Part shown: positions 18,832-29,433 of the stretch, piece after piece
How positions within the stretch are numbered: position 1 is the stretch's first letter
Layout: the number at the start of each line of letters is the position of its first letter
Source: Ophioceras dolichostomum
Taxonomy: Eukaryota > Ascomycota > Sordariomycetes > Magnaporthales > Ophioceraceae
DNA length: 30,833 nucleotides
Direction of reading: 5' to 3'
NCBI GenBank assembly: GCA_003049485.1
Contig: PYST01000413.1
Span: forward strand, 1 to 30,833
The notes under the pieces: generated by a model
The model's input: the letters and a program-made list of their open reading frames with translations, nothing else
Database searches by the model: none
What the model was told of the DNA's origin: nothing
Translations under genes and position numbers: made by a program

Positions 18832-19183
18832 TCACATATCAACGCACCGACTTGAACATTCTGTTGTGCCACCAACAGACTCTTGATTGCAAGGACCAGG
18901 CTGCGAAAGAAACGAATGAAATGTTGACAAATACAAGGAGGAGGGCAGCAAGGGCAGCAAGGGAGAGGCGACACGCTAAAGCTCGGTCTTGAAGTCATGA
19001 GCGAGGGCGAACGCACGGGCCACATTTCGGTCACAACGCCAACCAAGTTGATCCTTATCAAGGCCTCATCTCCCCAGCCCCAAGTTCCGAAGACGGATAG
19101 CTATCCGTACATCACCAACACAAACACAACACAGCCTTCGTCTGCACCCATTGAATCTTCCTATCTCTCTGCGCGTAGTCGCT

Positions 19184-21142
19184 ATGACCCAAGCAACCCC
19201 AACACCCGTTTCCCCCCAGCCTCCCGGCTCGGGAGTTGCCACCCCGAAGGCCATGCACCTAGGCCAGATCTCGTCGGGCCCCGCGAAGCTTGACGAGCTC
19301 AACAACAAGATCGAGACCCTGCTGGGCAAGCCCGCCACCCCCAACCACAGTGCTTCTTCTTTTGCTACTGCTACGCCAACGCTCGCCAGCACCAACTACT
19401 ATACTGCTCCTACTACTGCTTTCCCTACGCCGCAGCCCGCCCTCCCGCCGTGCCGGATTCCCTTTCTTGGCCAGGAGACCGGCTCTGGAAGTACTGTGCA
19501 CCGACCGTCGTGCAGATGCTTCCACTGCCCCAAACCAGAGGCCTTCACACAGCCCTTCCTCGACTTCCTGCGCGAGAACCCGACCGTCTTCCACACGGTC
19601 GATCACTTCAAGACAAAGCTGAGCGATGCTGGCTATAGAGAGGTAAGAAGAAGAACCTGCCTTTCCAGACAGCCGCCTGGCAAGAGCATGAGCCGGGGCT
19701 AACACACAGCCCCCTTCCCCCAACCTCGTCCGCATCTACAGCTCTCACCCCGCACCGACTGGAACAGCCAAGTTCAGCCCGGCGGCAAGTACTTCTCGAC
19801 GCGCAACGGCAGCTCCCTCGTGGCCTTCTCGGTCGGCAAGGCCTACAAGCCGGGCAACGGCGTGGCCATGATCGCGGGCCACATCGACGCCCTGACCGCG
19901 CGCCTCAAGCCCGTCAGCACGAAGCCGAACCGCGAGGGCTACGTACAGCTCGGCGTGGCGCCCTACGCCGGCGCCCTGAACCAGACCTGGTGGGACCGCG
20001 ACCTCAGCATCGGCGGCCGCGTGGTCGTGCGGGACGAGGTCACGGGCAAGACCTCGGTCCGCCTCGTCAAGCTCGACTGGCCCATCGCCCGTGTGCCGAC
20101 GCTGGCGCCGCACTTCGGCGTCGGCATGATGGGCAGCGGCAACAAGGAGACCGAGGCCGTGCCCATCATCGGGCTGGACAACTCCGACTACCTGCCGCCG
20201 GCCCAGCCCCTGATGCTGCCCGGGTTCCCCTCTCGCAGCGCCAACTCCAACTGGTACTCGGGCGGCGTCGGCGGCGGCAACGGCGGCCAGGACAACAGCT
20301 ACGGGAACCCCAACGGCCTCGGCGGCGGTCCCCCCGGCTCCTTCGCCGCCACGCAGCCGCCCAGGCTGGTCGAGCTCATCCTGTCGCAGCTCGGCCTCCA
20401 GTTCGCCTCGTCCATCGTGAGCTGGGAGCTCGAGCTCTTCGACGTCCAGCCCGCCACCCTCGGCGGCATAGACAAGGAGCTCATCTTCGCCGGCCGCATC
20501 GACGACAAGCTCTGCTCGTGGGCCGCCATGCAGGCCCTGCTCCGCGCGAACTCCGCGCCCACCGACGGCGTCATCAAGCTCGTCTCCCTCTTCGACGACG
20601 AGGAGATCGGCTCGCTCCTGCGCCAGGGCGCCAAGGGCAACTTCCTCCCGCTCTGCATCGAGCGCGCCGTCGAGGCCCTCTGTTCTTCTTCTGGAGAAAA
20701 ATTCGGCCCCGGCGTGATGGGACGCACGTACGCCTCCTCGTTCCTCGTCTCCGCCGACGTCACCCACGCCGTCCACCCCAATTTCGTCGGCAGGTACCTC
20801 GACGGCCACGCCCCCCGGCTCAACGTCGGGGTGGCCGTCTGCGCCGACAGCAACGGCCACATGACGACCGACCCCGTGTCGGCCGCCATCCTGGACCGCG
20901 TCGCCCAGTTCTCCGGGTGCGTGACGCAGACCTTCATGATCCGGAACGACTCTCGTTCCGGCGGCACCGTCGGCCCCTCCCTGAGCTCCGCCATGGGCGT
21001 CAGGAGCGCCGATGCCGGCCTGCCGCAGCTGAGCATGCACAGCATTCGCGCCACCACGGGCGCTCTGGACCCCGGACTGGGCGTGCAGTTTTTCAAGGCG
21101 TTCCTGGATACGTTCGAGCAGGTTGATAGGGAGTGGCAGTGA
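19184..21142 (+). CDS. M18 family aminopeptidase (aspartyl/vacuolar aminopeptidase I type, 2 exons)
   Basis: Exons 19184-19642 and 19742-21142 give 619 residues. The intron (19643-19741) has a GTAAGA donor and a CTACAG acceptor that keeps the frame from GYRE into LSPRTDW. M18 enzymes are zinc exopeptidases of the cytosol or vacuole that form large tetrahedral assemblies and remove acidic or leucine N-terminal residues. Metal ligands expected for the family are present: His200 in GHIDALTARLKP, Asp407 in FAGRIDDKLCSW, Glu440/Glu441 in SLFDDEEIGS, Asp492 in SADVTHAVHPNF and His586 in LSMHSIRATTG; WWDRDLSIGGRV also fits. Residues about 318-354 are a Gly/Asn-rich insert, and residues 1-100 form a low-complexity leader, making the protein longer than the usual 450-520. 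The start at 19184 is the first ATG in frame. It converges on NNT, 336 bp away. Whether it is the vacuolar (LAP4/APE1) or aspartyl (APE4) type cannot be settled by eye. Confidence 0.92.
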
Positions 21143-21478
21143 GGCGCATGGGTGTGCAAGTATGCATGTAGGCGGTGAGGATATGCAGGACAATGCAAGG
21201 TAGGTACTTTTGTAGCAACAATGATTGGTAGGTTAGGTACTTTTGGCATCAATGATTGGTACTTGGGTTAGGTACTTTTGCCATCAATGATAGGTCGGTT
21301 AGGTACTTTAGGCAACTTGGGAATGCAACTGCGAATTGTATTTGAAGAAAAAAAAAGTCTGCGGTACAAATAAGAAGAGAAAAAAAGGAAAATGCACAGT
21401 AACCGGAATTCTTAAAAGAACCCGAAAAGAATTTATACTACCAACCTAGGTATGTACGGGCCTCAGCACGGCAGGGGC
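21143..21478. other. Convergent intergenic spacer (M18 peptidase / NNT 3' ends)
   Basis: 336 bp between the two stop codons, containing the short tandem array listed separately and an A-rich part (about 21340-21430) with several A runs. Both 3' UTRs must fit here, so overlapping antisense 3' ends are likely. Confidence 0.6.
21199..21316. repeat. About 33-bp tandem array (3.5 units)
   Basis: Units begin near 21199, 21231, 21264 and 21297 with GGT(T)AGGTACTTTTG followed by CATCAATGATTGGTA or close variants. The array lies in the 3' flank of the M18 peptidase gene. Confidence 0.8.
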
Positions 21479-24400
21479 CTACTGCCGGGCCTCGATGGCG
21501 CCCTTGATCGCTGTAAGGAGGAAGTTCTATGTTAGCATTGCCCTCGCATAGGATTGGTATGATTTCCTGCCGTCTGAGACGTTCGTTCGCTAGGTACCTA
21601 GCGCTCAGACGACCGACCCTCCTCACCCGACCGTTCCCGACAAGAAAAGAGAAAGAGAATTGCACTACTAACCATCGCATGTGACCTTCGCATCACCAAA
21701 CAACATGCGCGTCCCCGGCATGTAGAACATAGGGTTGGGCACGTCCGCATACCCGCTCGCCAGCCCGCGCTTCATGATGATGACGGTCTTGCTCTTCCAC
21801 GCGTGCAGCACCGGCATGCCCGCGATGGGCGAGCCCGGCTCCAGCGCGATGGGGTTGACGGTGTCGTTAGCACCGATGACGAGCGTCACGTCCGTATCAC
21901 CGAAGTCGTCGTTGATCTCGTCCATCTCGAGCACGATGTCGTAGGGGACCGAGGCCTCGGCCAGCAGCACGTTGCACTGGCCCGGCATGCGGCCCGCCAC
22001 CGGGTGGATGGCGAAGCGGACCTTGATGCCCTTGGCGCGGAGCATGCGCGTGATGTCCGAGATGGCGTACTGCGCCTTCGCGACGGCCATGCCGTACCCC
22101 ACCACTATGATGACCGACTCGGCGTTCGTGAGCGCCTCGGCCGTCTCCTCGACGTTCGTCTGCGTCACGCTGCCTTCGATCTTGAAGTCGCTGGCCTGGG
22201 GGGCCGCGATGCCGCCGAATAGGACGTTGGTGAGGGATCGATTCATGGCGACGCACATCTATGGCAGCAAGCGAGACAGAACTCGGCGGTCAGCGAATTG
22301 GGTCCACAGCTAGGTAGTCTGCTACGTGTGGGAGCTCCTGGAGCAAGCAGGACTGGGTAGGAACCAGAGAGGAATAGAACATACGATGTACGACAGGATG
22401 GAACCAGAGACTCCTATCAGAGCTCCAACCGTCGTGAGCAGTGGATTGTCCAGCATGAATCCCTCAGCCACTAAGGCAAAGCCACTGTATGCGTTCAGAA
22501 CCGTGATCACGACAGGCATGTCCGCTCCGCCGATGGCTGCCGTGGTGGTAAAGCCCTGCAGGAACGACATGACAGTGCTGGCGGCCAAGGCTCCAGCAGC
22601 GACAACAGGCGCGCCGGGGGCCATGGTAACGAAAGCACCCATGGTGGCCATGTTGGTGGTGATCAGTCCGGTGTTGAGAAGGTGACGGCCGGGCAGGATC
22701 AGAGGCTTGGAGGAGACACGGCCGGCGAGCTTGAGGAATGCCACGATAGATCCGGTGAACGTGATTCCACCTATTCTCAGTTGTCAATACACTCGCCCGG
22801 AAGGATGAACTTCCTACGACAAAAGGTGGGAGCAGCAAAGAAAAGGGAGCGAGGAAGAACAAGGGGGGCCGCTGCTGTTGAACTCACCAATGACCACACC
22901 GAGATAGGCGGTAACAAGATGCAGGGTAGAAACGTGTGAGACATCAGCCATAACGCTGCCAATGCTGGTCAAAACAGCAGCAAGACCAACGACCGAGTGC
23001 AGGGCCGCGACGGTCTGGGGCAGATCCGTAGGGGTGATACGCTTGCCAATCAGGAATCCTGCACAGGAAAGATTCGCAAGAAGTTAGTATCTAAGTAACC
23101 GAAGCCACGGAATTCCTCCAAGGCGTGCCAATCGCGTGGGACAACAGACTTCCAACTACACTACCTAGGCAAAGGAGATGGGAAACGGGAGACGGGATGA
23201 GAACACACCAGCAATGGCACCCAGCGCAGCAAGTCCTCCAAACTGCGTCAGAACCTCAGGCGAGAAACCAGCAGCGAGCAGAGACGCGAGGACGCCGGAT
23301 CCAACACCGAGAATGCCGAGGGAGTTGCCCATGCGAGCCGTCGCCTGCGAGGCGAGACTGGAGATCGAGCTGATGCAGAGAATCGAGCTGACCAAGTACC
23401 CGGCCTGAACAAGACCAGCCGCACCGGTCGAAGCAGCAGCGAGGAATCCTCCACCGAACAGCACGCCGGGGACGGCGTAGAGCCAGGGGTACTCAGGAGG
23501 ATCAGTAGGGCCTAGGCAGACAAATGTCAGTGTCGAATCGAGTAAGGATGCTAGAGAAAACAGTGGGTAAACCCGCCACAGGGGCGGAGGAGGGGGGTAA
23601 GAAGGGCATAAAGGAGATAAAGGGCTTGAAGACGTAGGCTACGGGAACAAAATTACTGACGCTTGAACATATCCAGCATGCGCTTGGTGATGACGAAGCC
23701 TCCAGAGACGTTCACGAACGCGAGAAGCACCGAGAGAGCTCCGAAAGCCTGTGGAATCGTCGCTGGGAGATAACCTCCGCCGAGGATGAAGAGGCCGCCA
23801 ATACCGACCATTCCTAGAGAATAGGTAGGTGGGTCAGCATCGGCATATATCATGCAGGCATGGAGAGGAGGAGCTCGAGCAGCGCGGAGCCGCCCCGAGA
23901 GTGGTAGTAGTTCGCTGTACCTGAGATAGCGTTGGTGACGCTCACTGCGGGAAAAAAAGAAAACAGTATCAGCATAAGATTCCATTGCAAAGACTCCGAA
24001 CAGGTCGGGTCGGGTCGTATCTTCGTAGCCACGAAGACTACGAGACGGAGATAAAGGAGCGAAGGCGAAGGAGCCGGGAAACCAAAATTGGACTCACTAA
24101 GAGGGCTATGAAGTGCCGGAACGACATTCCACACTGCACGATAACCAATCAGACTAGCCAGACCGAACGTGAACAGATTCCCCATGAACAGCGGGCCAGT
24201 CACCTTGCCGAGCGCCAGCGCGGCGCCCATCCCACCCGTGACCAGCCCGACCTCCCTCGAAGTCTTCTGGAAGGGCGTCAGAGCCACGACCTCGTCTTCC
24301 TTGGCCGCAGCGGAGGACGGGGCGGCAGCAGGCGACGGCGGCGGAGCGGGCCGGGGCGCCGGGGGCAGGATCTCGCCGCGCTGCGTGACGATCGCGCCGC

Positions 24401-26114
24401 GCACGACCTCGTCGCCCAGGTCGATTCCGAACTCCTTGTCGAAGGGGGATATGGACAGCAGGAACTTGGTGATGTTGTTCGAGTACAAGGTCGACGACTG
24501 CGTGGGCAGGCGCGAGGGCAGGTCGGTGTAGCCTATGATCTTGACCCCCCGGTAGGTGATCATCTCTCCCGGCTTCGTCTCCTCGCAGTTGCCGCCCGCC
24601 TCGGCCGCCAGGTCCACGACGACGGACCCGGGCTTCATCGTCTCGAGCATGGCCTTCGTGATGAGCTTCGGCGCGGGCTTGCCTGGGATCAGCGCCGTGG
24701 TGATGATGATGTCGACGTCGCGCGCCTGCTCGCTGAACAGGCGGAGCTGCGCCTCGTGGAACTCCCTGCTCATCTCCTTGGCGTAGCCGCCCGCCCCCGA
24801 GCCGTCCTCCTTCACGTCGACCTCGATGAACTCGGCTCCTAGGGACTGGACCTGCTCGCGGGTGGCCGGGCGGGTGTCGAACCCCCGCACGATGGCGCCC
24901 ATGCGGCGGGCCGTGGCGATGGCGGACAGGCCGGCAACGCCCGCGCCGACGACAAGGACCTTGCAAGGGGGGATCTTGCCCGCCGCCGTGACCTGCCCCG
25001 TGAGGAAGCGGCCGAAGTTGTTGGACGCCTCCAGCACGGCCTTGTAGCCGGCGATGTTGGCCATGGAGCTCAGCGCGTCGAAGACCTGCGCGCGCGAGAT
25101 GCGCGGGATCATGTCCATGGCGAAGGAGGTCGCCTTCCTCGAGGCGATGGCCTTGACGAGGTCCTGGTTCTGCGCCGGCTGGAGGAACGAGATCAGGGTC
25201 TGGTTTGGCTGCATCTTGCTGACCTCGGACGGGGCCGGTCCTCGCACTTTCAGGACGATGTCGGAAAGGGCCCAGATCTTTGTGAGGTCCATCATGGTGG
25301 CGCCGGCCTTCTCGTAGGCCTCGTCTGGGAAATCTGCCTCGGCGCCTGCTCCACGCTCGACGAGGACCTCCTTAAAGCCCTTCTTGAGCAGTAGAGCCAC
25401 ATTTTGCGGCGTGAGCGCCACGCGGCGCTCGCCCGGGAAGACCTCCCGGGGCACACCCACGATCAGCTGGCCGTATGGTTTGGTCGTTGTTGGTGTCTCG
25501 GCCTTAGTAGAGAAAGTCACCGACACAACGGGGGTCCTGGCGAACGTGGGTGGTACGGGCTGGCCGATGGCCTTAAGGGGGATCGGCGGGATGTACGGCA
25601 ACACGGTTGCATGGTGGCGGGCGAACTTCGTCGGCTTCGGGATGACCGTCTTGAAAGTCGACGACGACGAGGCCAAGGCGGCCGCGGCCGGCCTGTGGCC
25701 CAAGGTGTTGTGCCATTTGCGGTGTGTGCTGGTCACAAGTGCGCTGTCTCCTGGAGGACCGTGATGCCATTGCACCGAACCTCGGCGGTGCGGGGTAATG
25801 ATTAGCTTCAGCTCTGGTTGGGTGGCAAGTGGTAGCCGCCAGATAGCTCGCTCAATACAGCTAACGGCGCGTGTCGGAGCAGCAGCACATGAGTAGCAAG
25901 CAGCGTTTGACGTGCTTTGACGCACGTCACAACACAACGGTGTGGCACAGAAATGCATTTTGGAGAAACGATGGAACGATGGTCGAGTCATTTGCAGAGA
26001 GCACTTACCCAGCGGCGAAATGCAGCCCAGACGCTCCGTACAAGCGGGCAGGGCTGAGACGAGGCCGTAGTGGCCGTTATGGGCCAGAGCTGGCCGGATA
26101 AGAGTCCACGACAT
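21479..26114 (-). CDS. NNT: NAD(P) transhydrogenase, mitochondrial, proton-translocating (9 exons)
   Basis: Exons on the minus strand: 26114-26009 (tentative), 25750-24098, 23944-23921, 23813-23661, 23511-23209, 23058-22888, 22770-22385, 22258-21673 and 21510-21479, joined in frame to 1137 residues. The enzyme passes hydride from NADH to NADP+ using the inner-membrane proton gradient. Domain I (NAD): GQLIVGVPREVFPGERRVAL, AGYKAVLEASNNFGRFLTGQ and GAGVAGL (304-310), then FDTRPATREQV. A Pro/Ala linker follows, then the membrane domain II (GGLFILGGGYLPATIPQAFG; NVSGGFVITKRMLDMFKR; NTGLITTNMATMGAFVTMAP). Domain III (NADP) starts near 935: VVGYGMAVAKAQYAI, AGRMPGQCNVLLAEASVPYD, GANDTVNP and MLFGDAK. 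All domains are in one chain in the animal order. Exon 3 is only 24 nt, and the exon 4 donor is GTCAGT. The first exon rests on GTAAGT at 26008 and an in-phase CAG at 25751; without that intron the leader would be 86 residues longer. The start is the least certain part. Confidence 0.93.
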
Positions 26115-28580
26115 GGCGATGTTGGTTGGGACTGAATTGGCCTCGAAACTCGGTCCTGGCAACAGCCTGTGTCCTTTCCAGGTGCTTGCTGCCGGTTCAG
26201 GTACGCGACCGAGAAGGTGGGAAGTGGTAGTGCTGTGTCATCACAGCTGACAGGTGGTGACCATAAGATTTCCCCAAACCTTGCAATCAATTACAAGCTG
26301 ACTTTGGGAATTGAGAAAAACAAAAACAAAAGGGAATAAGGACACGGTTCAAAAAGAAAAGGGAAGGTGTGGGAGATTGGAAAAGTCCCTCGGCAGATAC
26401 GGTCCGAGAATGAGAACAAGGCAGGTACCCGATGAGGCAGGCGGGCGCTAAGGGTACACGGGTGTATTGTGCTCTGTTGTAGGGTATGGTCCGTGAACAG
26501 GGAGGTCCCCAGACGGGATTGGGAAAGGTAACTGGACGGCAGCTACATCTGAGGACGGGAGGAATTGAAGTGGGATGTTTACTGCAGCTCTTCCCGCAAC
26601 ATTGCACCCGGACAGAAGGCACGGGTGACGGACAGAGGGATTGTTCCTGTTCCGGTTGGAAGCCCTGCACAGAGATCGTGTTGTCGTAGTCTAGGACGTC
26701 AACGCCAAAAAGGAGGGGAAGGTGGGAAGGAATGCAAATGAGGGAGAAAGATCTATGGCACTGGGAGAGCACGGGAAGAAAGGGGGGCCTGTTGGCTGTG
26801 GAGGGACAGGCAAGAAGTCACGCGTTTATGTCCGGCGGCATGCATCACTGATCCCCAGCCAAGAAACGCTGGAAACATGGACTGGACCAGGGCATTCCCC
26901 TGGCCCCCCTCCAAAATACCCGGGCGCCTGCGGGGTTATGGAGGTCCCTGGACCCTAGAACATCGAGGATAGCACGTTGCGTTGTGTTTCTGAATCCTCA
27001 TCTTACCGCTGCATGCTGTCAGCACGCAGCCACCTCTTTGAGAGTCCTGGTCAGGCGTGCGATTGAGCGGTTTTCTGGAAGTCTGTCCTCGTTCTGGAGA
27101 GAGAGAGAGTGTGTGTGTGCCCCACGTTTCAAGCCCACATAGCCGTCAGCCGAGCGTACACCAGCAACACCCCTGAGAGCGCTGATGTGTGCTACCAGTC
27201 GTTCGAGCTCTCCCGTGTGGAGAGAGCTGTTCAGTGGGACCTGTCTGTGGGGCAGACGGGGAAGATCGAGGATCATGGACGGGAGGTGTTCACTTCAAAG
27301 AGAGTGAACCATCCAGTCATCCATCCGTCTTGCCATTGACCATTCAGCATTCAGAACATACTTTCCCCCGTTAACACAATCGTGTTGTCATGTTCCTCCT
27401 GAGTTGGTGTATTTACCCGATCCTCTAATAGACGGGTGTGAAACCCATCTCACAAGTAAACTTATGCGAGTTGCCAGCATGTGTTCAGGGAACAAAAGCC
27501 TCGAACAAAAGCCCCTGGAAAACTCATAACTGAGACGAAAGTAAAATTGTATTACTTGGCTTTCCATGCTCCTATTGATGTAACAACTATTTCTTTCTCT
27601 CTCAGAAAACTTCCAGGAGTTTCCAGTTGTGAAGATTCGTGAGATCCAGAGCTCTGAGGCTTCAGTGATGTGGGTGAGGAGAAGGTCAACGCACGTGCCT
27701 CGCAGCTTGACCTGCAGGCTCATCACCATCACCCCGCCGACTTTCAACAACTTCGTCTTCCTGAAGGGGAAGATTACTGAAGGAGATCGTTACCGAAGGA
27801 GAAGGAACTCGCAGATACTAGTACTCCTCATCTACGTCCCGGAGATATCTACATAGATACCTAGGTAGGTACGGAATCTTGTTTGAAGTCCTCCAACTGT
27901 GCAACTGAGAATTCCTACCTTGGTAGGTAGGTAATCATCATTCTGGCCAAGACGCAAAATTCACCTCGGAGTTCTGGAGAGTCTGTGAAAGGAGAAAGTG
28001 GCCATTAAAGCTACGGTCTGCAACCTCGGACCTGCATACAACCTACGTGGTAGTAGGGAGAAGGTACAACTAGAAAAAAGGACAATCTCTCTGTGCTTTT
28101 TTTTACCATCGTGGCTGCGTCATCCTTGTCCACCAGTGTCGCTGCGCTGAGAGGCGCTTGTTATCGAAAGTCGGGACGACACCCTGCCCATCAACCCAAT
28201 CCGCGAAGGGTTTCATTCTCAGCAATGCCACCACGCAATGCAGACACGGGAAAGCTCAACACAATAAAGGATGAAGGCAACAAGACAAACCTGCGCTCAA
28301 CGTATCTAATCGCATGACGTCACGATGACAACCGCACAGCTCTTTGAAGAGATGGGTGCTCGCCTTCTAGATACTACTACACATGTCGTTCCTCGTCATA
28401 CTAGTACTTTTTTAATCATCTGCCTTTCGGAGCCTCCTGACCTCTCGCCTCAGTCAACCGACCGGTTGTGTCGGCGCCTCGACCTTTTTTTACGCGGTAT
28501 AACTCCGACCCTCAGGTATGCAGAGTACTCCGGTGGGTAATCACGCTGATCAGGCTTGTTCCTTCCGAGAACGGGACATA
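26115..28580. other. NNT upstream region and gene-free DNA
   Basis: No ORF here is convincing. The 161-codon minus-strand ORF at 26287-26772 lies in the expected NNT promoter/5' UTR and lacks any family motif. Features seen: a (GA)n then (GT)n run at about 27100-27118 and TAGGTAGG palindromes at 27857-27930. Confidence 0.5.
27857..27930. repeat. Two short TAGGTAGG-type palindromes
   Basis: ATACCTAGGTAGGTA at 27857-27871 and CCTACC-TT-GGTAGG at 27914-27927 are self-complementary, like the motif at 18811-18831. Confidence 0.7.
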
Positions 28581-28587
28581 CAGCGCA

Positions 28588-28660
28588 ACAACCTCAACAC
28601 CATAAACCAGACCAGACGTTTTGCACAATCTCAACACTATAAACCAGACCAGGCGTTTGC
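28588..28660. repeat. 37/36-bp tandem duplication
   Basis: Units 28588-28624 and 28625-28660 (ACAACCTCAACACCATAAAC / ACAATCTCAACACTATAAAC...) differ by three transitions and one single-base gap. Confidence 0.85.
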
Positions 28661-28793
28661 TACATCCACAAAAAGGCAAGCCACGGTGCCCGGCTCTCTC
28701 GATACGGCAAAGGATACAGTACGTTCAATTTCATGGCATGCGGACTTCAAGTTGTTTTTACCATCGAGAACATGCGATCCAGTCAACTACAGA

Positions 28794-28941
28794 CCTGAAG
28801 CACTGTCCTGACCCTCGCCAGCATGCCGTCGCCGCGACGTACCAGAACAAGGGCTCGTTTAAAACGGCCTGAAGCACTGTCCTGACCCTCGCTAGCATGC
28901 CGTTGCGGCGACATACCAGAACAAAGGCTCATTCAAAACCC
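28794..28941. repeat. 74-bp tandem duplication
   Basis: Units 28794-28867 and 28868-28941 start CCTGAAGCACTGTCCTGACC. I count seven differences before the ends, six of them transitions. One frame reads through both units as a repeated peptide (LKHCPDPRQHAVAATYQNKG), with CAG changed to TAG in the second unit. Confidence 0.85.
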
Positions 28942-29433
28942 TCGGGAATATCGTCAAAGACAAAGTCCCCAAGGAGGCGCACGGGAGGTACGTCTTTCTT
29001 ATTACACGTCAGGCAAGACAAGACGGATGAAAATGCCCAGGCGGGACCCGGCACCAGCATCATCAACGATGGGAGCTCCCGTCAATAAGACATCGCGGAC
29101 CAACTTCTCAAGTTCGCCCGCCCGCCGACATCGAATTTGGGTCAGGTTGTGCGCAATGTGGACGCCTTCGCTGGAAACTCCTCTCAGTCGAGAGGTCGTC
29201 TTTTGCAATGTGCGGTTGCTCATCTACCTGAAAGTCTTACAAGTCACAATGGGGCCTGTTACGCTGCCCTGTTACCTGCTCTGTGCGAAGTGGCCCAGTA
29301 CTGTCCAAACCTAGCACCCCAGCGCCCCCCCTCCCACACGTCGACACTCCAACCGAGACTGTTTACGCCAATTGTTCTTGCTGTCTCTTTGTCTTGCCAT
29401 GCCCACCACACCAGCGTGGGACTAAATGGTTAA
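28794..29433 (+). pseudogene. Unrecognised decayed coding stretch
   Basis: The frame through the tandem units continues as GSFKTLGNIVKDKVPKEAHG. After a possible intron starting GTACGTC (near 28986) it reads DENAQAGPGTSIINDGSS, then a stop, then IADQLLKFARPPTSNLGQ and VVRNVDAFAGNSSQSRGRLL up to a stop near 29433. These segments look protein-like but are split by stops, and no intact start-to-stop model can be drawn. A fragment further downstream (LEAIIRSDQALENMESLIQ, near 29555-29610) may belong to the same former gene. I do not recognise a family. A chance pattern is possible. Confidence 0.3.

Larger units (their letters stand above)
18075..19183. other. Repeat-rich intergenic region and M18 peptidase promoter
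   Basis: Besides the repeats listed separately, it holds CTACCTACC-type motifs near 18190-18230 and the upstream region of the M18 peptidase (roughly 18835-19183). No coding ORF is apparent. Confidence 0.6.

Noticed and set aside
19745..21193. 482-codon minus-strand ORF
   Set aside because: It lies antisense to the M18 aminopeptidase exon, whose family motifs are unmistakable. The antisense frame is open because of the GC-rich codon usage.
24154..24966. 270-codon minus-strand ORF within NNT
   Set aside because: Shifted frame of NNT exon 2; composition is Arg/Gly/His-rich and the true frame carries the NAD-binding motifs.
26287..26772. 161-codon minus-strand ORF upstream of NNT
   Set aside because: No recognisable domain, Cys/Ser/Pro-rich mixed composition, and it sits where the NNT promoter and leader are expected.
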